DNA of 64,000 bases from Dryocosmus kuriphilus (Eukaryota > Arthropoda > Insecta > Hymenoptera > Cynipidae): contig CM076193.1 of the NCBI GenBank assembly GCA_038277395.1, positions 121,364,133 through 121,428,132 on the forward strand. The letters run 5' to 3'. Below the pieces are notes generated by a model. It did not search any database. It was not told where the DNA came from and was given only the letters and a program-made list of their open reading frames with translations. The position numbers were made by a program, and so were the translations under genes. Below are positions 1 through 11,094 of the stretch, piece by piece. Position 1 is the first letter of the stretch. The number at the start of each line of letters is the position of its first letter.

Positions 1-155
1 AAACGAGAGTTAAATAAAAATCAATATTGAAGACTTCAATAAGGATAAGTTAGCATTTACATAGCCCTGATAATTTTTGCAAAATCGGTTCATAATCTCT
101 TTTCCGTTCCTAAAAATATATACATTGTCGAATAAGAAGTTAATTAAGGACCTTG

Positions 156-201
156 CTCTCTCTCTCTCTCGCTTTCTCTCGCTCTCTCTTTCTTTCTCCA
201 G
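156..201. repeat. CT-rich simple repeat
   Basis: Imperfect (CT)n tract interrupted by G and TTT. It lies in otherwise unremarkable AT-rich sequence (1-378) in which I see no gene. Confidence 0.8.
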
Positions 202-376
202 GAATTTGCGATTTTTGTACTTTTTTCAAGGTAATATCTAGGTTAATGCAAAACCGTTAATGAATTTAAGGAGCGATATTTTTTACTCAGTTCTTCTCAA
301 TTTTCTCATTCTTCCTATTTCCTTTCCTCGAGAGGAAATTAAACCTTAACTTATTATCTTCACTAATGATGATGAT

Positions 377-378
<2 letters not shown>

Positions 379-430
<52 letters not shown>
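379..430. repeat. (TAA)n microsatellite
   Basis: About 17 uninterrupted TAA/AAT units, following a short GAT run. It directly abuts the 5' end of the SINE at 437, either as its insertion site or as the tail of an older SINE. Confidence 0.95.
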
Positions 431-431
<1 letters not shown>

Positions 432-436
432 GAATA

Positions 437-840
437 GCCTTTGTGGCTCAGGTGGTTAAGCGTTCAGACTTCCTACTAGAGGTCCGAGGTCCGATCCCTG
501 AGCTGGTACCTCTGGAAATTTTTCTATGTACTTTTACCGAAGTTCTGGTGGTTCGGATTCCACCTTAAGCTGTAGGTTCTCCTATCATGCACTTGGCTCT
601 AACCCAGCCGTGGACGATGGGGTAAAAATTATACCAGAATTCCCAATAAGTCAAATATGCATATCACTCTCATCAGTTCACTTGATTGCTTTATAAAAAT
701 GCGTCCGTGACTGATGATATAAACCGAGCCCGTACAGAATATTCAGTTTTGTTCAGAAAATCCAACTAAGAAAATGCCTTCGACATATTGGGGTTGTACC
801 ATCTTAAGTCTGAGGTGTAATTTTATAATAAGAATAGTAA
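437..840 (+). mobile_element. tRNA-derived SINE (copy 1)
   Basis: The head carries a pol III box A-like TGGCTCAGGTGG at 444-455 and a box B-like GGTCCGATCCC at 488-498, spaced as in a tRNA. It is followed by GAGCTGGTACC and a non-tRNA body of about 330 bp ending in an A-rich AATAAGAATAGTAAGAATAA tail near 840. The GGTACC and GGAAATTTT-TCTATGTA stretches recur in the minus-strand copy at 61600-61863, so this is a dispersed family and not a tRNA gene. The exact 3' end and target duplication are not resolved. Confidence 0.75.
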
Positions 841-869
841 GAATAAAAATTTCCGTAAATAGAGAAAAG

Positions 870-1150
870 TGAAATCAGTAGTTGGTCAGAAGATCGATGC
901 CAATTAGTATTACTTGCGTAGATGAATTGAAATCGCCGCAAATCAATGCCGACAGGGACTCCACGTTATCACGAGGGATTTTAGGTGATTGCAGCGATCC
1001 GATTGCTGCAGCCGTTTAAACTAGCAACTGACCTGCGGAGGCCTATTGCCACTATACACGAAACCCCTACTTTGATGTATCTACTTTGCTTATCTCGAGG
1101 AAATTAAATTTCGTAATTATTCCCAACTCAACTTTGTAATCATCCATTTC
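870..1150 (-). pseudogene. possible BEL/Pao retropepsin remnant
   Basis: The minus strand, read across several stops and frame changes, gives short blocks in the order expected for a BEL/Pao-type aspartic protease. There is a degraded active-site block (ELG followed by FNFLE, compare DSGSQ.NFI), then VSCIVAIG (compare VSGIG), then FNSSTQV.LIGIDLLTNY near 890-940 (compare the conserved IDLLIGAD block). No flanking reverse transcriptase, integrase or LTR is visible. The match is by eye and the sequence is badly decayed, so chance resemblance cannot be excluded. Confidence 0.3.
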
Positions 1151-2279
1151 TGCATCTCCGAATCTAGTTCTTTATTTTTCTTTTTCAAGGCTTTTACAAA
1201 ATTGCAAAGGATCAAGTTATTTCAAAATCTAATTTAATAGTAAAATTGGAAGAATTATATTCTGATTACGGTGATTTTTTAACGGTAGTCTTAAACGATT
1301 TGAGAATCATGTGTAAAAGCTTATTTTTGAGGATCTTGGGATATTTTATTCCCTAAATTTTAATGAGTGAAAGTTTATACTAATTGAAATCAGTAACTGA
1401 ATTCTAGCAATGTATCAGTTATTTTTACTGATAAGTCATTTGCATTAATTTTGAAAATTTCCATAAATTTCCAAAATTTCGAAAATGTCAGAAATTTCAA
1501 AAAATATAAATTTTCGAGACTGTCCAAAATGATCAGTTTGAGTTGTCTAATCTGTCAAATAATCTGTCAACAGGATCAGCTGAAAATGCCCCAAAATATG
1601 AGCTCAATAGCTTATGGATGTATTTTTTTCACTATTCACCTCTCACGTCACACTTTTGCTCCCTGGGGAGAAAAAGTATACTTTTTCCCCTCTCTCGTCA
1701 TCAAGCTCGAAAAGCCCCGCTCCACCGGCATAAGAAACATCATGCGTGTATTAAAAAAAAACTAGTGCGATTAGAAAATTTTAGAACTACTTATTTGCAA
1801 TACTTTTATATTTTGAAATTTGTCTTTACATTTATGCATGTAGTGATCCAATTCCCAAGGTTCGGACTCTTTAGGAGCGTTCGTGCTTAGAACATTTCGC
1901 AACTGACTTCGGGGCTTTAACATGACGTACGATTCTCGTACATTCTCTGGTCTCGAAAAAAGTGAATCGCGTGTTGGAACTTCCCTATCCATTGTGCCTT
2001 TACACTTATACTCTGCCTTTCACCTCTCGACCCTTATCTAGCCCCAGCACTGTAAGCTTCGAGTACGCCCCTATCAGCTGCATTACCGTTCACGAAAGGC
2101 ATAATTATTATTGATAACACTGTGGATGGAAGGATTTTACGATCCAATACATTGTCATCGATAATTATGTTTTCAGTTTTACTAATGCCGTACATTCACT
2201 GACAAAAATTACTATGGTATTTGTATTTGTATTATTGGGAAGATGTCGCTAGGGCAAAAAAAGTCCCTCTAAGCAAAGA
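1151..2279. other. unannotated AT-rich stretch
   Basis: Short overlapping ORFs of up to 115 codons (1451-1890) are on conflicting frames and show no family signature. I see no TIRs, tandem repeat or exon-like composition here. Confidence 0.6.
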
Positions 2280-2740
2280 TACGAGGTGTGAGCGAAAAGT
2301 AAGGTGATTTTTTATTTTTATCAACAAATATTTATTTATTCATCGGTACTGATGTTGTCCCCTTTAAAGTAATCCCCCCCGGATATAATACATTTGTGCC
2401 ACCGCTTTTTCCAATCCTCAAAGCATTTCTGATAAGCACTTTTTGGTATAGCCTTCAGCTCTTCCAGCGATGCGGTCTTTATCTCCTCAATCGTCGCAAA
2501 ACGCCGTCCTTTCATGGGTCTTTTCAGTTTTGGAAACAGGAAAAAGTCGCAGGGAGCCAAATCTGGTGAATACGGTGGCTGAGGCATGATTATGGTGTTG
2601 TTATTGGTCAAAAAATTACGAACAAGCAATGACGTGTGAGCTGGCGCATTATCGTGGTGCAATAACCATGACTGGTTTTTCCACAATTCCGGACGTCTTT
2701 TTCGTATTGCTTCACGTAAACGGCGCATAACTTCAAGATA

Positions 2741-4010
2741 CAGTTTGTTCCACAAGAAAGAATACGCGTTTTCTCGAAAAGTTTTAAAGAAAACTTTATT
2801 TTTCTTTTTTGGCATGAAAAAAACGCTTTAAAAATTAGGGAGGACTTACCTTAATAAATGGTCCAATCGCCATTATTCTCGATAATGGCCTGGCATCTTC
2901 TGGGCGTGCTCTCGACTAATTTTTCAGCATATTCTAAAGATAGAGAGCGCCACACCTCTCTAATTCATCGAGAGAGCTGCTTGAAAGTGAATATACGCCT
3001 TCCTGCAAGCTTTCTCTTAACGACACTCCACACATTTTCAATCGGATTGGCATCAGGAGATTGTGAGGGCCAGGCCAAGGTGACGACGCCATTTTCAGCT
3101 TTCCAGTTCTTGCAGAGGCGCGACTGCAATGTTTGGGATCGTTGTCCTCTTGAAGGATCCAAACCTCACTATTGGCTCCAAACATCTTTTCTGCAGAGCT
3201 CAGAAGACCATGCTTGTAGATTTTGACCATTTTTTCCGCGTTCAGGTTCTCAGTGAACAGCTCTAAACAGCCAAAACCGCGCTGTGAGAAGCATCCCCAA
3301 ACATGGATCTTTACTGGGTGTTTAACAGTTCGCTGGAGGAACCGCTCACCTTTGCCTGACCAGGCACGTTTTATTGGAACCCATGCCCAAAAGGATGCTT
3401 CGTCGGAAAAAATCACATTTGACCAATCGCGATCATTATTTTCCGTAGCCCATGACAGCCGTTTTTGCATGTGCACTTCTGAGAGCAGGGGTTTCTGCCT
3501 CGTGCTACGGTACTGCATGTTTGCCTCAGCTAATCTGCGTCTTATGGTGTTTATACTAACGTCTAATCCCTTCTCTGCTAGCGTAGCCTTGGCTTCGCGC
3601 AGCCGTAGAGTGTGGTTGCGCTTGAATAGTGCGATGATCCCCTTATCCTCCTTGCTGGACGTTGCTCGCGTTTCTCCTTTTCCTGGAAGATCGTCAACAG
3701 CTTTTGTGTCCCTATACCGCTCCACCTACTTTTGCACGAAGTACTTAGACTTTTTAAGCACTTTAGCAGCAGCTGAGTATGAAAGTTTTGGTCCGTGTGC
3801 ATTGCTGCACAAAAACACAGCTTTGAACCATTTAGCGTATACTGCACTCATTGCGCAAACTTGTTCACTATCCGACACTTCAAATGAGACTGAACCAAAT
3901 CGGCAGTTCCGCTCTTGCCCTTGAAACGTACAGTCTGGCCAAAGAAGAAACGAACAAAAATCTTTTAAATTTTTCGAGAAAACGCGTATTCTTTCTTGTG
4001 GAACAGACTG
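2741..4010 (-). mobile_element. Tc1-like element nested in mariner
   Basis: A 1270-bp element with ~45-bp TIRs beginning CAGTTTGTTCCACAAGAAAG at the left; the right end is its near-perfect complement (…CTTTCTTGTGGAACAGACTG). It is flanked by TA at 2739-2740 and 4011-4012. Its transposase is on the minus strand. The flanking TAs correspond to two different TA positions in the intact sister mariners, so the insertion is associated with a local deletion. Confidence 0.95.
2965..3851 (-). pseudogene. Tc1-like DD34E transposase, broken
   Basis: Starts at ATG 3851 (MSAVYAKWFKAV) with a helix-turn-helix N-terminus, then an in-frame TAG at 3726-3728 just after KKSKYFVQK. The frame continues with VERYRDTKAVDDLPGKGETR, the second HTH (GLDVSINTIRRRL) and the catalytic blocks IFSDEASF and EDNDPKH. 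A frameshift near 3120-3140 moves the last part into another frame, where AWPSQSPDANPIENVW supplies the catalytic Glu. DNDP to NPIENVW spacing gives DD34E. At about 295 codons it is slightly shorter than typical Tc1 transposases (~340). The TAG and the frameshift make it non-functional. Confidence 0.93.
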
Positions 4011-4829
4011 TACGCCATGATAATCGAAGAAAACGGTAAGCAAAACCTTGACATTTGATCGAACTTGGCGTGCTTTTTTTGGTCTTGGTGATCCGGAATG
4101 CTTCCACTGGGACGATTGAGCCTTAGTTTCGACGTCATAACCATATACCCACGTTTCATCACCTATTATCATCCTTTTGAGCAAGTCTGGGTCGCCGTTG
4201 ACGTCATTCAGCAGCTCCTGAGCGATGCTCACGCGACGGTTCTTTTGGTCAAAATTTAGCAATTTCGGAACAAACTTCGCTGACACACGTCTCATGCCCA
4301 AAATATCCACCAAAATCGCTTGGCACGAGCCAAACGAAATGCCGACATCATCAGAAACTTCTCTAATGGTAATTTGACGATTCGCCAACACTATTTTCTC
4401 CACTTCTTCAACGTTTCCATCAGTTGTTGACGTGCTGGGGACGTCCAGGGCGAGCTTCGTCATTAACATCTTCTCGGCCTTCCCGAAAGAGCTTGTACCA
4501 CTTATAAACATTTTTTTTTACTCAGAGTACATTCACCGAATGCCTCTGTCAACATTTCAAGTGTTTTGGAGCACTTTATTCCATTTTTTACACAAAATTG
4601 GATGCAAATTCTTTGATCCATTTTTTTTCGACGGCAGAAAATCGCCGAGCACGCAAGACACTTCTAACCTTTATACCTCTCACAAACAAACAAAAAATGC
4701 TATATAGCTGAAACTTTTCACATATGTTTGAGAGGAGTTTATCAACATAAGAAAAAAAGAAAACGAATGTCGACTGTACGCATCCCGCGAAATTCAAAAA
4801 GTCACCTTACTTTTTGATCACACCTTGTA

Positions 4830-5149
4830 TATTTGCTCTAAGGAACAAAAATAATACGTGTGGATGGTTAAATTGTACAAACTCAGATCGGTAACGTAAG
4901 TCATGTAGGTGGTTTTTTTTTAAATGTAAATTTATGAACTAAATAAAGTAGATGAAGTCGACATCGATATGCGTTTATAGAAGTAACCAGAATAGACATA
5001 GGTGCAGGTGTTGACTGACATGTTCAAATACGGGGAATTTAGGCGAGTAACAGATAAATGTAAGATTATATATTAAATTAAGCAAAGTGATTGGTGAAAA
5101 ACTCAAGAAATAGATAGTTACAGAGACAAAATGTAGTTTCATACTATAA
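4830..5149. other. AT-rich, no feature recognised
   Basis: Sequence between mariner copy 1 and the PLE fragment; no ORF with family signature and no TIR was found. Confidence 0.5.
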
Positions 5150-5191
5150 GGTAAATATTTTTTCCTAAATAAGGAAAATCGCTTTAAAATC

Positions 5192-5760
5192 AAACTTAGT
5201 GACATAAAATTTAGGAAAAACAATTTGGATCAACTTAAAGTTACTCTTTTACAAAATAACTACCCTCTACCTCTCATAGAAAGTATAATTAAAGAAAGAG
5301 TCCATGAAATTTACAATTTTTCTACAAAAATGAATAAATGGTTAGAAATCCACAATGAAACTGATTTAAAGGTTATACTTTACCTTACATTCAGGGATTA
5401 TCTGAAAGATTAAGAAATGGTCTTACAAAATTCAATATAAGCGTTTATTTTAAAAATGTTCATAACCTAGGGAATTACATCAGTAACAAAAAAATTTTTT
5501 TTTAAACTGAAAACTTATCTAATATTGTTTATTTTATAAAATATTTAGATTGCAACAAGTTGTATATTGGTGAGACTGGCAGGAGATTAAAAACAAGAAT
5601 TAGCGGACATAGATGTTAGAGTTGGTAATTTGAACATTGGTTTATCCCAACATGCCTGGAATTTTAATCATTTTTTTTTATTTTAACTTTGATAACATTA
5701 GGATTCTAACTAGAGGAAAGAAAAAAAAAAATAGTGAAAAATATTAGAATCAGTTTTCAT
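5192..5760 (+). pseudogene. PLE polyprotein C-terminus with GIY-YIG endonuclease
   Basis: Penelope-like elements fuse a reverse transcriptase to a C-terminal GIY-YIG endonuclease. Here the frame from 5192 reads through LQNNYPLPLIESIIKER (RT-endonuclease linker). It shifts near 5380 into IQGLSERLRNGL, and after further lesions gives NIVYFIKYLDCNKLYIGETG and RRLKTRISGH (about 5524-5615). The CxxLYIGETGR…LKTRI pattern is the PLE form of GIY-YIG. Downstream, GLSQHAWNFNH fits the end of the domain. Several frameshifts and stops make it inactive. Confidence 0.8.
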
Positions 5761-6314
5761 AAAAAAGTACAAAAACAGCTGTATTAATCGTCAAACCGAA
5801 ATTTTAAGTATTAATCAATGTTATCACAGTATCCTATAATTAAAATATTTGCAATCTTTTTTCCTTTCTTTTCAAATACCTAATATTTTTGGCGCGCATT
5901 ATCATTTTTAGTTGAATCATAGAATTGAACACCTAAGGGTTACCTTTACTGATCACCGCTTGGTTACCACTAAGTCATGTGACAAGATGGTTTCCAATTT
6001 TCCTCCCTAACCTACAATTTCTTCGCACTTAATGTTTGTCCGTCGTACCTACTACCTACCGGTAAAGCATTTTTGACTCTCTAACTTTAAAAATGTAATT
6101 TTTTTGAGAGTTTGGACCCTCAACAATTTTTTTGAGGGATCCAACAAATCACCTTTCTTTCTTGATACTAATAACCATGTACTGTTGACCATTTACTTCA
6201 TAATCTTTTAAGGTATTGACAATTTATTTTTGACTTTGTGATAATCTTTTTTTTTTCAATTGAATTTTTTGTACAATTCTTAATTATTTTATAATTAAGT
6301 TTAGTTTCCATGAC

Positions 6315-6344
6315 CTGAAGAAGACCCACAGATTGGGCTGAAAC
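6315..6344 (+). ncRNA. degenerate hammerhead-ribozyme-like motif of PLE
   Basis: CTGAAGA, a short possible stem (ACCC…GGGC), then GAAAC. PLE pseudo-LTRs are known to carry hammerhead ribozyme motifs with a CUGAUGA…GAAA core; here the core has A in place of U (CUGAAGA), so it is probably a decayed or variant copy. I did not resolve stems I and III. Confidence 0.4.
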
Positions 6345-7199
6345 GTTGTATTTTAAGTTTTTAAAAGTATTTTTATGCGATAAAGATCGTGTGACCGGAA
6401 GAATTATCTTAAAATGATTTTTCCTATTTAGGAAAAAATATTTGTTTTATAGCTTGATGAAATATTGAAACGATCGAAGAAATAAATAACTTGTTACCCT
6501 GGGCGTTTCCAAGTTAATTGTTTATACATAAAATGTAGGGTCTTTGAAGGTTATGTATGTTTACCAGTGCGTAATTTCAAGAGTAGGATTAGAATTATTG
6601 AACAAACGTTTTAAAAAGAGATTTTTGAGTGAAACAGGGAAGAAGCATTTATAATCTCAGATGGCAGTTTATTCCATAGATAAGCACCTCTCACTAAAAA
6701 AAAAGACCTTTTAAGCTTGCATGTTCTGTGCAAAGGAATTTTAAGTATCAATTTTCTTTCACGAAGCTTGAACTGCGCTGGTTGATCTCTGTCTGTAAAT
6801 TGAAACAGATTAAGTAAATACTGAGACTTGGTTGTGTAAAATAGTGTACAGCAAGTTATCCATGAAAAATTGTCTTCTCTTGGCTATATTTATTGACGTA
6901 GATGCAAAATAGTAGTCCACCCTTACGGAAAATTCTGATAGGAAAATCAGTATAGCCTATCATGATTTTCCTTTAATGAATTTCTTGTAATTTTTTCGCA
7001 ATTACAGAAAAATAAGTACAGGGAATCATTGCAGGAAAAATATTAGAGAAAGAACATTACAGGGAAATTATTATATGAAAATTAAAAATTAATAAATATC
7101 CAATTTTAAGATTTAATCTTGGAATATTCTTAAAATATTAAACTTATAATATATAATAAATACATAATAAATATACAAAAATAAATTTAATTAGTTTAA

Positions 7200-8440
7200 A
7201 AGGATTTTAGAAATATTTTAATGTATTTTAATAGATTTTAAAATATTTTTAAAATCTTCAAAGGATTTTAAAATATTTTTAAAATCTTCAAAGGATTTTA
7301 AAATATTTGAAAGTATTGCAAGAGACTTAAAATGATTTAAAGGGATATAAAAATATTTGAAATATTTTTAAAATTGGGAAGCATTCGGAAATATTTGAAA
7401 GTATTTCAAGAGACTTAAAGTGATTTGAAAGAATTTAAAGGTATTTCTAAAAGGTTTTCAGATATTCTAATAGATTTCAAAAGTTTGTTTAAATGTCAAA
7501 GGATTTCAAGTATGTCAAGCAATTTTAGGAAATTTCAAGAGATTTTAAATTTTTAAAGAATTTGAAGTGATTTGCAAACGATTTCAAATTATTTTAGTAG
7601 ATTTTTTAATATTCATAACAATTTCAAGTTATTTCAAAAGATTTGTAGTGATTTTAAGCAACTTCAAGGGATATTAAGAGAACTAAAAAAAAACTTTAAA
7701 AGATTTTGAAGAATTTTAAAGAGATTTTAATGGATTTTAAGATTTCAATGGATTTTAAGAGCTTTGAAATAATTTTAAGTAATTCTAAAGGATCTTTTAA
7801 AAATTACAAGTGTTTATGTGATTTTCTAAAAATTTTAAGAGATTTTAAGATGCACATTAAAAAGGGGATTTTAAAAAGGTTGTGAAATATTTGATTAGTT
7901 TTTAAAAGATTTTTATAAACGTCAAATGCCTTCAAGAATTTGAAGTGATTTTAAGGAACTTCAAGAGACTTTAAATGATTTTAGAAAATTTCAAAGCATT
8001 TTAATAGATTTTAAAATATTTTGAAAATTTTCAAAGAGTTTGAAACGTTTTCAACTAATATTAAGGAATTCTAATGGATTTTAAAGAATTTTAAAGTATT
8101 TCAAAAAATCTTTAAACGATGATGTTAAGAGATTTAAGTGACTTTTGGGAATTTTTCGGAGATATTAAAGCATTACAAAATATTTTAAATGAGATTTAGT
8201 AATTTGAAATGGCTGTAAAGTATTTAAAGGAATTTCAAAAAGATTTCAAAGTATTTAAAAAAAAATCTTAAAGATTTTTAGAATTGTCAAAGGATTTCAA
8301 GATATTTCAAACAATTTTAAGAACTCTTAAAGATATTTTACATGATTTTAGAGAATTTAAAGGGATTTTCAAAAGATTTAAAATTATTTATTAGATTCAA
8401 AAATATGTTTAAAAATTTCAAAGGATTTTAAGAGATTTTA
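7200..8440. repeat. degenerate short-period repeat (ATTTCAAAGGATTTTAAA type)
   Basis: Roughly 1.2 kb made of variants of ATTTTAAAGGATTTCAAAAG with a period of about 10-20 bp, heavily diverged. It forms the core of the long-TIR element at 6907-8955. Confidence 0.75.
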
Positions 8441-8454
8441 AGACACCTAAGAAA

Positions 8455-8815
8455 GATGAATTTACGACCAAAAATTGATTTTCAGCACAATAACTTGATT
8501 TTTAACTAAAAGAAGACCAATTTTTTACAAAATAGTCGCCTTTTCATCTAAAACAGATGAATTCTCAAAAAAAAAATATTATAGTTGACTTGAACCAAAA
8601 AATATTATTTTTCAACCAAAAATAGTTGAATTTTAGGCAACAAACAAAGGAAGGATTTTCGATCAAAAATATCAAATCTGAATTTTCAACCAAAAAAACA
8701 AAAAATAAGTTCTCAAGCAAAACTAAAAGCAGTTAGATTATCAACGCCAAAACAAGTTTCAATAGAACAGTTGAATTTCCATATAAGAAAGATGAATTTA
8801 CAAAAAAAAAAATAA
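8455..8815. repeat. degenerate repeat (GAATTTTCAACCAAAAA type)
   Basis: Several diverged copies of a ~22-25-bp unit such as TTGAATTTTCAACCAAAAA, ATGAATTTACGACCAAAAA and TTATTTTTCAACCAAAAATAG. It is inside the same long-TIR element, next to the right TIR. Confidence 0.6.
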
Positions 8816-8955
8816 TAATTTTCTCTTTAATTATTCTCTGTAATTATTTTCCTATAATCGCGAAAAAATTACAAAAAATTCATTACAGGAAAATCATTAT
8901 AGGCCTGTACTGGTTTTCTTATTAGCAGTTTCCGTAAGTGCAAGAGTACTATTTT

Positions 8956-10991
8956 TCCAATCATTGTGACTATTCTTGATTAGTAAATAGAACTACTTTT
9001 AAATGGTGAATTAAATTTAGTTACGATTACCGTTTTTTGTAGCTGAATCAACTGATCTATATTTTTAAGAGAAATAATCCCAAAAATATAGTAATAATGA
9101 CCATTTACAATAATTGCATTAAAGATTCAAGTCTATAATAGGAATAATCATATCCTCTTAGTTAAGTATAAGATAGTCGGAGTAAATGTTACCAGTAGGT
9201 GAAATAAAGTGTCTTTGCGAGAGAGCATTAGTTCTAAACTAATTCGATGGGCAGCGCTAGGTGCAACGTCTTCTCACGTGAGAAATGAGTCGCCAAAGAT
9301 ATAAGTCAGAGATAAATGCAACCATGAATCAAGCTTGCACACGGGATCATCACCAGCCCCCTGCATTTTCCTATCCAGCGCATGAGCTGAAAGTGTCATG
9401 AGAGTTGACCGTGGCTGAGGGCGGCGCTGATTGTTCAATAGATATGGCTTCAAAAAAAATGCATAGGGAAAGCAAGAAAATTCAACTTTTTCAAACTAAA
9501 ATCTATTTATCGCATTTTCTTTCACTAGGAATTATTTTAGAAAGCTTTTAATACTTTCCCAATCGACTAATATTAATAAAAAAGGTAAAATGCTAGACTT
9601 TTGAGCTAACATTCACTTCCGGCTTATGGCGGGAAGTTCAAATCAAAATCTCGCTACCTTTGTTTAAGTCTTTATTTACTAGCGATTAGTGCATTAAAAT
9701 TGGAATGTTATTTTAAAGGTTGATCAAAATTAGTTTATTAAAACATAAAAGTTTTCAAAATATTGTGTTTCTAAATTATTATGAAAATAAAATTACTTGA
9801 ACTAAATATGAAACTCAATGTAGGCTAAACATAAATTATTATTAATGATTGATAAAATACGAAAAGTTTTATTAGAAAATTAAATTATTAAATATATCTA
9901 ATAAATACTGGAAAATGTTTTTTAAAATTGTAATATGTAGGTATTCTTGTTTCGAATTTCAGAGTAAAATAAAAATTTGTTTCAGTTTCGATCTTAGTAC
10001 TTTCAAGATTAGAGTCCTTTACTTTTATTTTCCTTTCTATATAGAAAATAACAATTATATAAAGCACAAGTACATTCGCACATGAATACATTATAAAAAA
10101 GGTACTAAACATAAATAATTCATAAAATTTTTATATATATTAAACAAACATCTTTGTAACAAATAATAAAAAATAACAAACACTAAACGAATAATATTTC
10201 ATAAATATTAATTTAGAACTACAATAGCAATAATAATGTAGAATCTAAACTCATATTTTTCATATTATCTCTTGAGAGTTAATTTTTATAATTAATAAAA
10301 GCTAGTATTTTTTTCACATTTATCTTTCCCTTGGACTTTCTGAATTCGATAATTCTTTATTGCAATCCATTTTGATTTAATTTGCTCGATAAAAGATGGA
10401 TATACTAAATTTCATTAAAAGATGCTATTATACACGGAGATGTAAGAGAAAAAAGTTTATAATAATACTAAAATAAACTTCCATTTAAAAAAAATAATTT
10501 CTGAGCATAAACGCTCTTTCCCCTTAGACAAGTAGCGATATTCTAAGTAGAAGTATTTATTGGGAAAATATTAATTAACTTCGAAAAGTTTATATGGGCT
10601 TCACTGTAGGCGTCGTTCATAAATGACTACCATGCTAAATATTCTCCAGATTTGTGTAATAATGCCGAACGGTACCGCACAACAATTCTCTTCTCCAGTT
10701 AATTATCATCACATTTGTATTTGTGCAATTTCAATACCCCATCTCCCTCTGTTCAAATTAGTTCGCTCAAGGTAGAACACTTTTTAATCAGATAAGTTCA
10801 AAATTTAATAATTTTAATTATAGAATGGTCCAAAATTAAAAAAAGTAATATTCGGTCATTTAAAACTGATCAAGTTTAACGTTAAGTGATTCATTTAGAA
10901 GTGAAATAGTTGAAAAATATACGTGGAAAGGGAACATTTAATTTTATAGAACGCTTTTAGTCTAAAAATTAGGGATTTGAACTCTTCAATT
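8956..10991. other. unannotated stretch, partly less AT-rich
   Basis: 9170-9440 is noticeably richer in G and C than its surroundings (for example GGGCAGCGCTAGGTGCAACG) and could be a noncoding exon or regulatory sequence, but no ORF or splice pattern supports a gene. The rest, including the ORF at 9888-10112, is AT-rich with no signature. Confidence 0.4.
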
Positions 10992-11094
10992 GACACTGTT
11001 AGAAAAATCTGACTGAATTTTAATAGAAATATATTGGAAGCTTTTTCCACTCATGTACAATAAATTTCATGTAGAGTCTGCATTAAAATTCGAA
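10992..11094. repeat. ~100-bp MITE-like dispersed repeat, copy 1
   Basis: Matches the reverse complement of 45606-45693 along its length, including CACTGT, TCTGACTGAATTTTAAT, TTTCATG and GCATTAAAATTC. TGAATTTTAAT and ATTAAAATTC near its ends are inverted, giving a weak hairpin. No coding content. Confidence 0.65.

Larger units (their letters stand above)
2336..4621 (-). pseudogene. mariner family A transposase, disrupted
   Basis: DD34D transposase that would cut and paste the element through its TIRs in the nucleus. The reading frame starts at ATG 4621 (MDQRICIQFC...), the helix-turn-helix region that binds the TIR. It is shifted by an extra A in a poly-A run near 4510, then continues through the IREVSDDVGIS region and the first catalytic block GDETWVYGYD. 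After the 1.27-kb Tc1-like insert (2741-4010) the C-terminal part resumes with HHDNAPAH and YSPDLAPCDFFLF, giving 34 residues between the second and third catalytic Asp. About 48 bp present in the sister copies (13640-13690, 53270-53320) are missing at the insertion point. The frameshift and insertion make it inactive. Confidence 0.93.
2282..4827 (-). mobile_element. mariner family A, copy 1, split by a Tc1-like element
   Basis: Inverted termini CGAGGTGTGAGCGAAAAGTAAGG at the left and the complement of CAAGGTGTGATCAAAAAG at the right are flanked by TA at 2280-2281 and 4828-4829, the mariner target. Without the insert at 2741-4010 the element is about 1.27 kb, the usual mariner length. The transposase reads on the minus strand, with about 200 bp of 5' UTR between its ATG (4621) and the right TIR. 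Sister copies are at 13199-14192 and 52815-53762. Confidence 0.95.
5150..6450 (+). mobile_element. Penelope-like element, 3' fragment
   Basis: Contains the end of a PLE polyprotein (5192-5760), an AT-rich 3' region, and a CTGAAGA…GAAAC motif at 6315-6344 typical of the pseudo-LTR of PLEs. It is bracketed by inverted copies of a ~28-bp sequence containing TATTTAGGAAAAAATATTT (about 5155-5185 and 6416-6445), consistent with the inverted pseudo-LTR arrangement seen in PLEs. The RT domain is absent, so this is a 5'-truncated copy. Confidence 0.75.
6907..8955. mobile_element. long-TIR non-autonomous DNA element
   Basis: About 110 bp at the left (from AAAATAGTA near 6907) is the reverse complement of the right end (to 8955). 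The arms match through CCTTACGGAAA, ATGATTTTCCT, TAATGAATT and TGTAATTTTTTCGC. The 1.8-kb interior has no ORF; it is filled with degenerate A/T-rich repeats. No transposase is visible, so it would depend on one supplied in trans. The target duplication is not resolved. The terminal CCCTTACGGAAA also appears at the terminus of the foldback starting near 18570. Confidence 0.75.

Noticed and set aside
2858..3924. Plus-strand ORFs of 122 and 233 codons
   Set aside because: Opposite-strand shadows of the Tc1-like transposase, whose motifs read on the minus strand.
7200..8440. A/T-rich filler as a scaffold attachment region
   Set aside because: The degenerate short-period repeat sits neatly between TIRs and is better explained as the interior of a DNA element; composition alone is not evidence of function.
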